From positions 1-13,644 of the forward strand of contig JAFAEB010000109.1 of NCBI GenBank assembly GCA_023424235.1: 13,644 nucleotides of DNA. Direction: 5' to 3'. The notes below the pieces were generated by a model. The model saw only the letters and a program-made list of their open reading frames with translations. It did no database searches and was not told where the DNA came from. The stretch is from Bacillota bacterium (GTDB taxonomy: Bacteria > Bacillota > Clostridia > Lachnospirales > Lachnospiraceae). The translations under genes and the position numbers were made by a program. This document shows, one piece after another, positions 1 to 6,794 of the stretch (positions are counted from its first letter, which is position 1; each line of letters opens with the position of its first letter).

Positions 1-1065
1 TCCTTGCTCTGTTACGGTTCCCCAAAATGGTAATTCCGGTTCAAAATATATTCCTAATAAGTCAGCAGCAAGAAACGCCGCTTTTGGTGGACAACAAGTA
101 TGAAAGCGATAATGATTGATACCATAAGACTTTGAAATGGATAGAATTCCTAGCCACTCATCAACTGTTGTTGGTGAAAAGCCGGTAAGAGGAAATAATA
201 GTCCATCATGCTTTCCTCTTAAGAATGTCTTATGTCCATTGATTGTAAACTTATCACCGAGTGCCTTAAACTCTCTCATACCCAAATTAAGGTCTGTGCT
301 ATCAACAATATTACCCTCTATTTCATAACGACAGACTAACTTATATAAATTCGGTGTAAATTCACTCCACAATAAGGCTCCATCACCAATTATTACATCA
401 ATATGACAATCATTTTCAATATTATATGTTTGCTCCTTAATCAGATGGATTTTCTCATTGTTATAAGCTTCTCCTTGTACAATTAATTTTCCACTCTTTC
501 CTCTTGATGTATGTACAAATAATCGAACTAACTTATCTTTTATATTGGGATAAGCTTTAATATCTTTTATATAATCCTTATTATAAACTTGTAGTTCCAG
601 TTTCCCAATGATACCATTCCAATTGGTTTGGGTATCTGGGGAGGTCATATGCCCACCTCGAGTTTTATATTCTGTATTATCAACGAGAATTCGTAAAGTA
701 TGAATTCCCATGGTTAGATATTTCCCTACTTCATACACATGTGGTGTACATAGACTATCTTGGCTACCCACATAAATATCATCCATAAAAACCTGGGTCT
801 TTCTTGTTCGTTCAAGATATAAATAGCACACTTTATCTGATAAATCATCTGTCATATTTATTTCTCTTTCATACCAAGCATGTCCCTCAAATAGATACTC
901 ATCTGTTAAGAACCCTAATTCTACCTTATCATTTTTTCTTCCCTTTTTAGAGTAAGATATTGTCCCAGGTAGCTCTATTATGTCCCAACCGAATGGATGA
1001 ATCCCCTTCTTTTCTTCATCGAGCTGTAACCTCCAATTCCCATTTAGAGTTACTGAATATAGCAT
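1..1065 (-). CDS. Glycoside hydrolase family 2 protein, N-terminal part (3' end outside window)
   Basis: Open from the ATG at 1065 to the left edge, giving the first 355 residues without a frameshift. A strong AAGGAGGT (1078-1071) sits 5 bases before the ATG. Residues 1-175 look like the GH2 sugar-binding jelly-roll: NGNWRLQL near the N-terminus, ELPGT, and the family-typical TQTNWNGIIG at 145-154. Residues about 180-270 fit the immunoglobulin-like middle domain. The TIM barrel starts near 276 with NGHKTFLRGKHDG and continues through INHYRFHTCCPP (316-327) and IYFEPELPFWG. Members hydrolyse beta-galactosides, beta-glucuronides, beta-mannosides and similar sugars. The catalytic acid/base and nucleophile glutamates lie beyond the window, so neither activity nor substrate can be judged. 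No signal peptide is visible, which suggests a cytoplasmic enzyme. Family assignment is confident; specificity is unknown. Confidence 0.85.
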   Translation of the reverse strand, partial: MLYSVTLNGNWRLQLDEEKKGIHPFGWDIIELPGTISYSKKGRKNDKVELGFLTDEYLFEGHAWYEREINMTDDLSDKVCYLYLERTRKTQVFMDDIYVGSQDSLCTPHVYEVGKYLTMGIHTLRILVDNTEYKTRGGHMTSPDTQTNWNGIIGKLELQVYNKDYIKDIKAYPNIKDKLVRLFVHTSRGKSGKLIVQGEAYNNEKIHLIKEQTYNIENDCHIDVIIGDGALLWSEFTPNLYKLVCRYEIEGNIVDSTDLNLGMREFKALGDKFTINGHKTFLRGKHDGLLFPLTGFSPTTVDEWLGILSISKSYGINHYRFHTCCPPKAAFLAADLLGIYFEPELPFWGTVTEQG

Positions 1066-1070
1066 ATATG

Positions 1071-1078
1071 ACCTCCTT
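1071..1078 (-). promoter_or_regulatory. Ribosome-binding site of the GH2 gene
   Basis: Minus-strand AAGGAGGT, near-perfect complement to the 16S 3' end, 5 bases before the ATG at 1065. It decides the start of the GH2 gene, which is otherwise open only at its 3' end. Confidence 0.8.
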
Positions 1079-1155
1079 AAACATTTACTTTTCTGATTCA
1101 CGAACTACATTTGATATAGGAACAGTTTATAGTACTAAAGTATTTTTTACAATGA

Positions 1156-1161
1156 ATTATA
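1156..1161 (-). promoter_or_regulatory. Possible -10 element for the GH2 gene
   Basis: A perfect minus-strand TATAAT lies about 90 bases before the GH2 start, downstream of the holin terminator. The hexamer 17 bases upstream (GGATAC) is a poor -35, so this may need an activator or may not be the real promoter. A weaker alternative is TTGTAA followed by TATAAA slightly downstream. I saw no convincing catabolite-response element. Confidence 0.3.
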
Positions 1162-1190
1162 CGATGCTCCTATTGTAGTATCCTAATAAC

Positions 1191-1214
1191 AAAAGCCGCT
1201 AATAAGCGGCTAAG
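1191..1214 (-). terminator. Intrinsic terminator after the holin gene
   Basis: The 7-bp arms AGCCGCT (1194-1200) and AGCGGCT (1205-1211) enclose a 4-base loop. On the minus strand the hairpin is followed by TTTTGTT. It lies about 20 bases after the holin stop codon, so the holin is probably transcribed alone and insulated from the GH2 gene. Confidence 0.75.
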
Positions 1215-1230
1215 TTATCTTTTATTGACT

Positions 1231-1488
1231 TTATGATTCTTTTGTTGTTACATTGCGTACTAATTCAAATGCTCCCGTACTAGCTAGACCACTTGCTAGT
1301 CCACCTAAAAATATTTCTGGTGTAAATGCCCAATGATTCATCCATACATTTAAGAGTACGCCAGTAATAGCCATAATAAGAGGTATGTACTTGTTTGGAA
1401 TAAAATCTAAGCTGTGTTTTATGACATAACCAAATGCTAAACAGATGCCTACAATTAAAACTACAATAAACTCCGCTAATAAATTCAT
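1231..1488 (-). CDS. Small phage-type holin (Hol44 / holin superfamily V-like)
   Basis: An 85-residue hydrophobic protein with three likely membrane segments, about 5-25, 33-52 and 57-75, and a short charged tail (VRNVTTKES). The pattern GYVIK..LDFIPNKYIPLIMAITGV, followed by a Gly-rich GGLASGLASTGAFE helix, matches the small Phage_holin_5_2 family of Firmicutes phages as I recall it. Holins oligomerise in the membrane and release or trigger endolysins. The start is the ATG at 1488, with AAGGGAG (1504-1498) 9 bases upstream. An overlapping reading frame starting at 1507 has no comparable support. No endolysin, tail or other phage gene is adjacent, so it is either a prophage relic or a domesticated holin. 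Family call is fairly sure; present role is unknown. Confidence 0.75.
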   Translation of the reverse strand: MNLLAEFIVVLIVGICLAFGYVIKHSLDFIPNKYIPLIMAITGVLLNVWMNHWAFTPEIFLGGLASGLASTGAFELVRNVTTKES

Positions 1489-1564
1489 GATTAACTACTC
1501 CCTTCATTATTTTACACGACCAGTCCTACACTTAAGTATATGAGTGAATGCTTGTACTTATTGA

Positions 1565-1593
1565 TAATTTTCAACAGAGGACGTAATTTTCAA
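1565..1593. repeat. 10-bp direct repeat between holin and rib terminator
   Basis: TAATTTTCAA occurs at 1565-1574 and again at 1584-1593, 19 bases apart. It lies in the 237-base gap 1489-1725, upstream of the holin. In this gap I see only the repeat, the rib terminator and a weak TATACT -10 candidate for the holin, with no coding sequence. The repeat could be a regulator site or chance in AT-rich DNA. Confidence 0.3.
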
Positions 1594-1595
1594 TG

Positions 1596-1645
1596 AAATA
1601 AAAAAGGTGTAATAAGAGTAAGCTATATCTCTTATTACACCTTTT
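1596..1645 (-). terminator. Intrinsic terminator of the ribD-ribBA operon
   Basis: Perfect 17-bp arms AAAAGGTGTAATAAGAG (1602-1618) and its complement (1629-1645) flank a 10-base loop. On the minus strand the hairpin is followed by a T-rich tail (TTTTTTATTT). It lies about 80 bases after the ribBA stop codon. The plus-strand tail is only TTTTATC, so it acts mainly on minus-strand transcripts. Confidence 0.85.
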
Positions 1646-1725
1646 ATCAATATCAATAGCAGCTTTTTATAACTCTAAAATATTTTACCTCTAAAGTTAT
1701 TAGCTATATTAGTAGGAAGAATATC

Positions 1726-2907
1726 TTAATACAAATGCCCCATCTTATCTTTCTTTGTCTCAAAGTAACGTTTATTATGTTCATTGGTATCCATAATAAT
1801 TGGAACTCGGTCTACAATTTTTATTCCATGTCCATTTAAACCAACAATTTTTTTAGGATTATTGGTTATTAACCTTACCTTTCTTACATTTAACTCACTT
1901 AGAATTTGTGCTCCTATTCCATAATCTCTCATATCTGAAGGGAATCCAAGATAAAGATTGGCTTCTTCTGTATCTAAGCCTTGTTCCTGTAATTTATATG
2001 CTTTAATTTTATTGATTAAACCAATTCCTCTACCTTCTTGTCTTAGATATAGTAAGATTCCTTTTCCCTCTTTCTCAATCATTTTAAGGGCTGTTGCTAA
2101 TTGTTCTCCACAATCACATTTTAGAGAATGGAAGGCATCACCGGTAAGGCATTCGGAGTGAACTCGTACTAACACTTCATCACCTTCATCGATTTCACCT
2201 TTTACAAGTGCAACATGGTGTTCTCCATTAATGGTATTTACAAATCCAACCATATTAAATTGTCCATACTCTGTAGGAAGATTGGCTTCTGCTTCTTTTA
2301 CAACATAGCAATCCTTTTCTCTTCGATAGGCAATTAAGGATTCGATTGTTACAATAGGAAGCTCTTCCTCATTCGCAAGCTTAATGATCTCTCCTCCTTT
2401 TGCAATTTCACCATCTTTGGTTAGAATTTTTGATATAACACCAGAAGGATAAAAGCCAGCAAGGCTAGCTAAATCTGTTGCGGCTTCTTGAAACCCTGCA
2501 CGTTTTAATACACCACCAACTTTAGACTGCATAATAAATACATGGCCAGGTGTAACAAAATTACTAACATCTACGGTTTCCTCTACTACTTTTCGAATGG
2601 TTATCGATCTATGAAAAGGAGTGACACCATTATCTAATTCTTTAAAATCAATGGATATATCATAGGAATCTGACTTCCCATCTACACTTTTAACACGAGG
2701 TAATTGAGTTGATTTTTCATCATCTTCTTGCAGTGTAATATGAGTAAAACCAGTTCCATGTTTCATCATATAATTAATATGCTCTTTTGTAACAATACTA
2801 GAAGCCACAAAGAGCACTCCACCACTTTCTGCATGTTCGTCATCTACAAGAATAATAACTTCTCCATTTTTAATACTTTTAATTGAATCTTCAATCCCTA
2901 TAAACAT
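1726..2907 (-). CDS. ribBA: RibBA-type protein: intact GTP cyclohydrolase II domain, degenerate DHBP synthase domain
   Basis: A 393-residue fusion of normal RibBA length. The C-terminal half (about 204-393) has a complete GTP cyclohydrolase II signature: the zinc cysteines of HSECLTGDAF and LKCDCG (C253, C264, C266), LRQEGRGIGL, IKAY, DMRDYGIG, LITNNPKK and KMGHL. It should convert GTP to the diaminopyrimidine ribosylamino phosphate plus formate. The N-terminal half (1-200) has the DHBP synthase fold (VDDE, PGHVF, GGVLKRAG, IVTIESLIAYRR) but has lost key residues. The DDEDRENEGD loop reads DDEHAESGGV, so Arg, the second Glu and the last Asp are gone. GHTEA reads GFQEA, so the metal-binding His is Phe139. 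The GTGFT and RPGH motifs are also altered. I infer that ribulose 5-phosphate conversion is lost. Translation starts at the ATG at 2907 behind GGAGG (2919-2915). The gene follows ribD by 16 bases and is the last of the operon. Confidence 0.9.
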   Translation of the reverse strand: MFIGIEDSIKSIKNGEVIILVDDEHAESGGVLFVASSIVTKEHINYMMKHGTGFTHITLQEDDEKSTQLPRVKSVDGKSDSYDISIDFKELDNGVTPFHRSITIRKVVEETVDVSNFVTPGHVFIMQSKVGGVLKRAGFQEAATDLASLAGFYPSGVISKILTKDGEIAKGGEIIKLANEEELPIVTIESLIAYRREKDCYVVKEAEANLPTEYGQFNMVGFVNTINGEHHVALVKGEIDEGDEVLVRVHSECLTGDAFHSLKCDCGEQLATALKMIEKEGKGILLYLRQEGRGIGLINKIKAYKLQEQGLDTEEANLYLGFPSDMRDYGIGAQILSELNVRKVRLITNNPKKIVGLNGHGIKIVDRVPIIMDTNEHNKRYFETKKDKMGHLY

Positions 2908-2923
2908 AGTATTTCCTCCATTC

Positions 2924-4027
2924 TTAATGTTCCTTTATATAACCCTTTATAATAACATCATTTCCAATGATTTCATGAGAAACGTTATTTAATACGATTG
3001 CATCATCCATACGTTCAATTCCTTTACCAGCAACTGGTGTAATGGCATCACGCCCACCAACTATTTTAGGGGCAATTGCTGTGTATACTTTATGAACACA
3101 TCCACTTTCAAAAGCAGATGCTAATATTTCGCTACCTCCCTCAATATATAGAGAATCAATTTCTAGACTACCTAGTAATTCCATTATATCACTAAATGCA
3201 ATTCGTTTGTTTGTTTCTTTTAATTTTGCCACTTTTACACCTTTTTGAATGAAGGCCTCTTCTTTTTCTTGTGGAATGAATTCAGATGCAATAATTAAGG
3301 TTTTCATCTCTTCGTTTACATCTAGTACCTTAGCATCCAAGGAAATATCTCCATACTTGGATACAATTACTCGAAGAGGATTTGATATCTTTACACCTAA
3401 AAGCCTTGTCGTTAATAAAGGGTTGTCTTTCCTTACTGTGTTCTCACCAACCATAATTGCACTTACTCTTTGTCGTAAATGATGAACAAACTCTAGGCTT
3501 TCATTGGAACTAATCCATTTTGAATCTCCAGTCTTAGTAGCTAGTTTACCATCTAAGGTCATTGCCCACTTTACAAATACATAAGGTGTTTTATGTTTTA
3601 TATAATAAGTATAGATTTCATTTAATTCTCTACATTCTTCTTCTAATAGACCACTTTCACAATGTATCCCTATATTCTTAGTTTCTTCAAGGAAGTCGAT
3701 TGTCTTTAATGGATTATGATTCCTGGTTCCAATGAATAGCTTACCAATACCTTTTTCTTTAAGTAAGATAAGTAGTTCATTGATTATGCTATCCTCATAG
3801 AAGGGTTCTATGGTAATATACATTGATGCACCTTCTATTGAAGCAGTAGAATGTTTAATCGCGTCTATCTCACAACTTATGCCACTTCTATGTTTATAAT
3901 AGCTTTCTCCAATAATTTTATCCTCTTTTACAATTACAACGCCTGAAAGAGGATCTGGATTCACAAAACCGGAGCCCTTTTTCGCTAAATCTATGGCTCT
4001 CTTCATATATTTCCTAATCCCAATCAT
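2924..4027 (-). CDS. ribD: RibD-type protein: intact reductase domain, zinc-less deaminase domain
   Basis: A 367-residue bifunctional RibD layout. Residues 1-145 correspond to the cytidine-deaminase-like domain (YMKRAIDLAKKG, FVNPDPLSGVVIVKEDKIIGE) and 147-367 to the reductase. The canonical zinc motif HAE reads Ser51-Cys52-Glu53. The EPC motif reads EPF (Phe76), and the second Cys of the usual TPPC has no equivalent in the segment after it. One possible thiol remains where three ligands are needed, so I infer no deaminase activity. The reductase domain keeps PYVFVKWAMTLDGKLA, KWIS, VGENTV, DNPLLTTR and YIEGGSEILASAF, so NADPH-dependent reduction of the ribosyl to a ribityl chain is plausible. 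Plant PyrR reductases show a comparable loss of the deaminase site. Start: ATG at 4027, with AAAGGA 7 bases upstream. First gene of the operon; ribBA follows 16 bases later. Confidence 0.9.
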   Translation of the reverse strand: MIGIRKYMKRAIDLAKKGSGFVNPDPLSGVVIVKEDKIIGESYYKHRSGISCEIDAIKHSTASIEGASMYITIEPFYEDSIINELLILLKEKGIGKLFIGTRNHNPLKTIDFLEETKNIGIHCESGLLEEECRELNEIYTYYIKHKTPYVFVKWAMTLDGKLATKTGDSKWISSNESLEFVHHLRQRVSAIMVGENTVRKDNPLLTTRLLGVKISNPLRVIVSKYGDISLDAKVLDVNEEMKTLIIASEFIPQEKEEAFIQKGVKVAKLKETNKRIAFSDIMELLGSLEIDSLYIEGGSEILASAFESGCVHKVYTAIAPKIVGGRDAITPVAGKGIERMDDAIVLNNVSHEIIGNDVIIKGYIKEH

Positions 4028-4133
4028 ATAACTATCCTTTCCTAGAACTAGTAATTGCTAACAAGCATAATAAATTTCCATTTACTATTCCCTATAATTC
4101 AAGCAACAACTCATTTCAATAAGCACTAAACAT
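4028..4133 (-). other. ribD leader without a recognisable FMN riboswitch
   Basis: About 100 bases separate the predicted start of transcription from the ribD ATG. I searched by eye for the conserved RFN element blocks (AGGGTTC...GGGGCAGGG, CCCNACCGGCGGT) on the minus strand and found none; the leader is AT-rich. Clostridial riboflavin operons usually carry that riboswitch, so control here looks different. Confidence 0.55.
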
Positions 4134-4161
4134 ATTATACCATTTAACTATGTAATGTAAA
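4134..4161 (-). promoter_or_regulatory. Sigma-A-type promoter of ribD-ribBA
   Basis: On the minus strand TTTACA (4161-4156) and a perfect TATAAT (4139-4134) are separated by 16 bases. Transcription should start near 4127, giving a leader of about 100 bases before ribD. Confidence 0.7.
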
Positions 4162-4225
4162 TACTTAACATTTGTGCTACTTGATAAAGAGTATTCAATA
4201 TGATACTTAATTCCAAATCGGTCAT

Positions 4226-4255
4226 TTGACAAATTATTAAGAACTATGAGATAAT
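4226..4255 (+). promoter_or_regulatory. Sigma-A-type promoter of the DUF4230 gene
   Basis: Perfect TTGACA at 4226-4231 and GATAAT at 4250-4255 with an 18-base spacer, about 30 bases before the ATG at 4286. It diverges from the rib operon promoter 65 bases away. Together these two promoters account for most of the 258-base gap 4028-4285. Confidence 0.7.
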
Positions 4256-4285
4256 ATATTAAATTAAAAGGAAAGAAGTGAAAAC

Positions 4286-4894
4286 ATGTCTAAAATTAAA
4301 AAAAGAATTTTGAAATTACTGTCGGTAATATTATTTATATTATGCGCTTTTGTACTTGGTGGATTATACCAAAGGAAAGTTTATATCAACCATGTTCCTA
4401 CCATAAGCTCTGAACTAATAGCGAATGAACTACTTCAAATATCAGAATACGCATCTTTAGAATACCGTTATACGAATGTGGGTAAATTTGAAGATAGATT
4501 AGACTTTAACGGTTGGAACATTCCCTTTACCACCAAAAGTTTTATAATTACATATGAAGGTTCAATGAAACTTGGCATTCGAGCTAATAATGTTGGTGTA
4601 GAATTAGTTAATGATGAAATTAAAATTAAGTTACCAGCTGTAGAAATTCTATCCCATGAGATATATGAAGATACCATAGAAGTTTTTGATGAAACAAAAA
4701 ACATATTTAATCAAATACAAGTGAAAGACTACACAACATTTGCAGCAGAGCAAAAATTTGAGATGGAAGAAAAAGCAGAAGAAAATGGTCTATTATTAGA
4801 AGCTAGTACACGTGCAAAACAACAAATCCACGCATTTTTAACCACAATGTTAACAAATCAAACTAATGATTATAAGATTATATTTCTTGACTAA
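4286..4894 (+). CDS. Membrane-anchored DUF4230 family protein
   Basis: A 202-residue protein with a basic N-terminus (KIKKR), one hydrophobic segment at about 11-28 and a hydrophilic remainder, so probably a single-pass membrane protein with its bulk outside the cytoplasm. The beta-rich stretch (FIITYEGSMKLGIRANNVGVELVNDEIKIKLP at about 86-117 when read in pieces) and the Glu/Ala-rich helical tail EMEEKAEENGLLLEASTRAKQQI resemble the DUF4230 family, whose function is not established. The start ATG has AAGGAAAG upstream at normal distance. It is the only plus-strand gene here, transcribed alone between its own promoter and two hairpins, so it has no operon partner that would hint at a role. 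Family assignment is from recalled pattern only. Confidence 0.75.
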   Translation: MSKIKKRILKLLSVILFILCAFVLGGLYQRKVYINHVPTISSELIANELLQISEYASLEYRYTNVGKFEDRLDFNGWNIPFTTKSFIITYEGSMKLGIRANNVGVELVNDEIKIKLPAVEILSHEIYEDTIEVFDETKNIFNQIQVKDYTTFAAEQKFEMEEKAEENGLLLEASTRAKQQIHAFLTTMLTNQTNDYKIIFLD

Positions 4895-4896
4895 TC

Positions 4897-4924
4897 CTTC
4901 TAAAACTATTAGAAGCTTTTATTA
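4897..4924 (+). terminator. First terminator-like hairpin after the DUF4230 gene
   Basis: The arms CTTCTAA (4897-4903) and TTAGAAG (4909-4915) enclose a 5-base loop and are followed by CTTTTATT. The hairpin begins 3 bases after the stop codon. The stem is AT-rich and short, so it may be leaky; a stronger hairpin follows immediately. Confidence 0.55.
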
Positions 4925-4929
4925 GGATT

Positions 4930-4980
4930 CAAGTAAAAGGCCTAGAGAAGAAAAAATATCTTCTCCAGGCCTTTTACTTG
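4930..4980. terminator. Bidirectional intrinsic terminator between convergent genes
   Basis: Outer arms of 14 bp (4930-4943 with 4967-4980) and inner arms GAGAAGA/TCTTCTC (4945-4951 with 4959-4965) are separated by a single A-C mismatch. Each strand reads GGCCTTTTACTT on leaving the stem. It lies between the convergent DUF4230 gene and the siderophore importer ATPase gene and probably stops transcription from both sides. Confidence 0.8.
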
Positions 4981-5010
4981 GATGTTTATACTTATTACCT
5001 ATATTCTACC

Positions 5011-5766
5011 TTATAAATAAATAGCAACTGGTCCATAAGGTCCTTTGATTACTTCTATCTTTGTATCAAAAATCTTTGTTAAAATATCTGGATTCATTAT
5101 TTCATCTGAAGTTCCATATGCAGCGATCTGTCCATCTTTCATCGCACAGATTCTATCTGAATATTTAGCAGCAAAGTTTATATCATGAAGTACTGTTAAA
5201 ATAGTACGGCCAAATTCATCCGCTGCTTTTCTTAAATGTTCCATCATTTGAACAGACCTAGCTATATCTAAATTATTTAGTGGTTCATCTAATAACACAT
5301 ATTCCGTTTCTTGGCATAAAACCATTGCAACATATGCTCTTTGTCTTTGTCCACCAGATAACTCATCAAGATATCTGTTTTCTAAGTCTCTTAGCCCAAG
5401 GAAGTCAATATACTTAGAAATAATAAGCTCATCTTCTTTTGTTAATCTACCTTTGGAATAAGGAAATCGTCCAAATCCTGCTAGCTGTCTAACGGTAAGT
5501 CTTGTGATAAAGTGATTTTCTTGCCTTAAAATAGTTAAAACCTTAGCTAAATCTCCTGATTTAGAATTTGCTACATCCATATTAGCAACTGTAATTTTAC
5601 CTTCATCCATAGCTAAAAGTCTACCAATCATTAAAAGTGTTGTAGACTTACCTGCACCATTCGGACCAATTAAAGAAGTAATACCTGCTTTTGGAATCTC
5701 AATGTCTAGTGTTCCAATTTTAACCTCATCACTATATGCTTTTTTTACATTCTGAATTCTTATCAT
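5011..5766 (-). CDS. Ferric-siderophore ABC importer, ATP-binding protein (FecE/YclP/CeuD type)
   Basis: A 251-residue ATPase of the FecE class that powers siderophore uptake at the inner face of the membrane. Visible motifs: Walker A GPNGAGKST (34-42), Q-loop Gln83 in LRQENH, signature LSGGQRQR (137-144), Walker B YVLLDEP (157-163), D-loop NNLD and H-loop His195 in TVLHD. All are intact and the length is normal. It is the last gene of the four-gene operon. Its ATG overlaps the stop of the preceding permease as ATGA, indicating translational coupling. The bidirectional terminator follows 30 bases after the stop. Closest remembered relatives are the YclNOPQ petrobactin and CeuBCDE catecholate systems; the exact siderophore is not determinable. 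Confidence 0.9.
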   Translation of the reverse strand: MIRIQNVKKAYSDEVKIGTLDIEIPKAGITSLIGPNGAGKSTTLLMIGRLLAMDEGKITVANMDVANSKSGDLAKVLTILRQENHFITRLTVRQLAGFGRFPYSKGRLTKEDELIISKYIDFLGLRDLENRYLDELSGGQRQRAYVAMVLCQETEYVLLDEPLNNLDIARSVQMMEHLRKAADEFGRTILTVLHDINFAAKYSDRICAMKDGQIAAYGTSDEIMNPDILTKIFDTKIEVIKGPYGPVAIYL

Positions 5767-6794
5767 AAAATACCCTTTCTTAATATTACTATTAAAAATG
5801 TAATACCACCAAACAATTCAATTATAATAGATACAACACCTTGAGCATTAAAAATATGATTCATGAAAAAATAAGAAGCGGTTAAGACTAAAAATCCCAA
5901 CGCAAGTGTCATTGGAAAAATATATTTATGATCATATGTTGGTGCAAATTGGTAACTTAAAGTGGCAACTAAAAATCCAAAGAAGGTAAGTGAACCAACT
6001 AAGGCTGTGGAGACAGACATTAAAACTGAAACCAAAATTAATATATATATTGTGCTACGTTTATGATTAACTCCTAATGATGTACATACATCCTTACCCA
6101 GAGTCACTATATTTAATTTTTTTGAATGTGCTACTATTAATATAGATGCAACTACTACAAGAGGAATCGCTATTACAAAATAACTAGAATCTGCATTATT
6201 AACAGATCCAAATAGTTTAGCTTGTAAAATATCAAATTCAGAAGGTGCTAACATTCTTCTCATAAAACTAGATAGTGAGCGAAGACCTGTTCCCATAATT
6301 ACACCGACTAAAAGCATAAGTTGAAGGTTACCATATTTACCTGATAATAACCATCCGTATAGTATTAAACACATTGATACCATAGCAATTACTTGGATTA
6401 CAAATGACTGAGTATTCGTAAGGCTAATAAATGCTCTCGCACCAAAGAAAAACATTGTACTGGTATGTATGGTGGAATATAGTGCTTCAAATCCTAAAAG
6501 GGAAGGGGTGATTATTCTATTATTCGTTGTAGATTGAAAGGCAACCGTTGATAAACTTTGACAGACTACAGCAATAATCATTGCAATAATTGCAACCAAT
6601 CTCCTTTTAACTACGGGTATAAAAGAAACAGAAGTCACTGGCACTGGATTATTATATACTAGAAGTCCATAACAAGAAGCAATACCTAATAGAATAAAGG
6701 TTATTAATAAGATCCAATAACGTCTTTCTTCTTTTTTCGTTCGAAATGCTTTAGCACTTCTATCCTTATTATTTGAATATGCCAGCTCACTCAT
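5763..6794 (-). CDS. Ferric-siderophore ABC importer permease 2 (FecCD family, YclO/CeuC/FatC type)
   Basis: A 343-residue polytopic membrane protein with about eight to ten hydrophobic segments after a charged cytoplasmic N-terminus of about 25 residues. The segment KRRLVAIIAMIIAVV followed by FQSTTNNRIITPSLLGFEALY matches the CeuC/YclO branch, where FQT.T.NRILTPS.MG is characteristic. LGKDVCTSLGVNHKR matches the cytoplasmic loop that contacts the ATPase. It pairs with the other permease to form the channel. The start ATG at 6794 has AAGGAG 6 bases upstream and overlaps the previous stop by 4 bases; its own stop overlaps the ATPase start in the same way. Confident for family, not for substrate. 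Confidence 0.88.
   Translation of the reverse strand: MSELAYSNNKDRSAKAFRTKKEERRYWILLITFILLGIASCYGLLVYNNPVPVTSVSFIPVVKRRLVAIIAMIIAVVCQSLSTVAFQSTTNNRIITPSLLGFEALYSTIHTSTMFFFGARAFISLTNTQSFVIQVIAMVSMCLILYGWLLSGKYGNLQLMLLVGVIMGTGLRSLSSFMRRMLAPSEFDILQAKLFGSVNNADSSYFVIAIPLVVVASILIVAHSKKLNIVTLGKDVCTSLGVNHKRSTIYILILVSVLMSVSTALVGSLTFFGFLVATLSYQFAPTYDHKYIFPMTLALGFLVLTASYFFMNHIFNAQGVVSIIIELFGGITFLIVILRKGIL

Noticed and set aside
960..1178. Plus-strand 72-codon frame over the GH2 start
   Set aside because: It overlaps the GH2 coding start and promoter region on the opposite strand, has no ribosome-binding site I can see and no recognisable protein features.
1280..1507. Alternative minus-strand frame overlapping the holin
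   Set aside because: It is frame-shifted relative to the holin, has low-complexity composition, and the AAGGGAG site is placed for the holin ATG at 1488.
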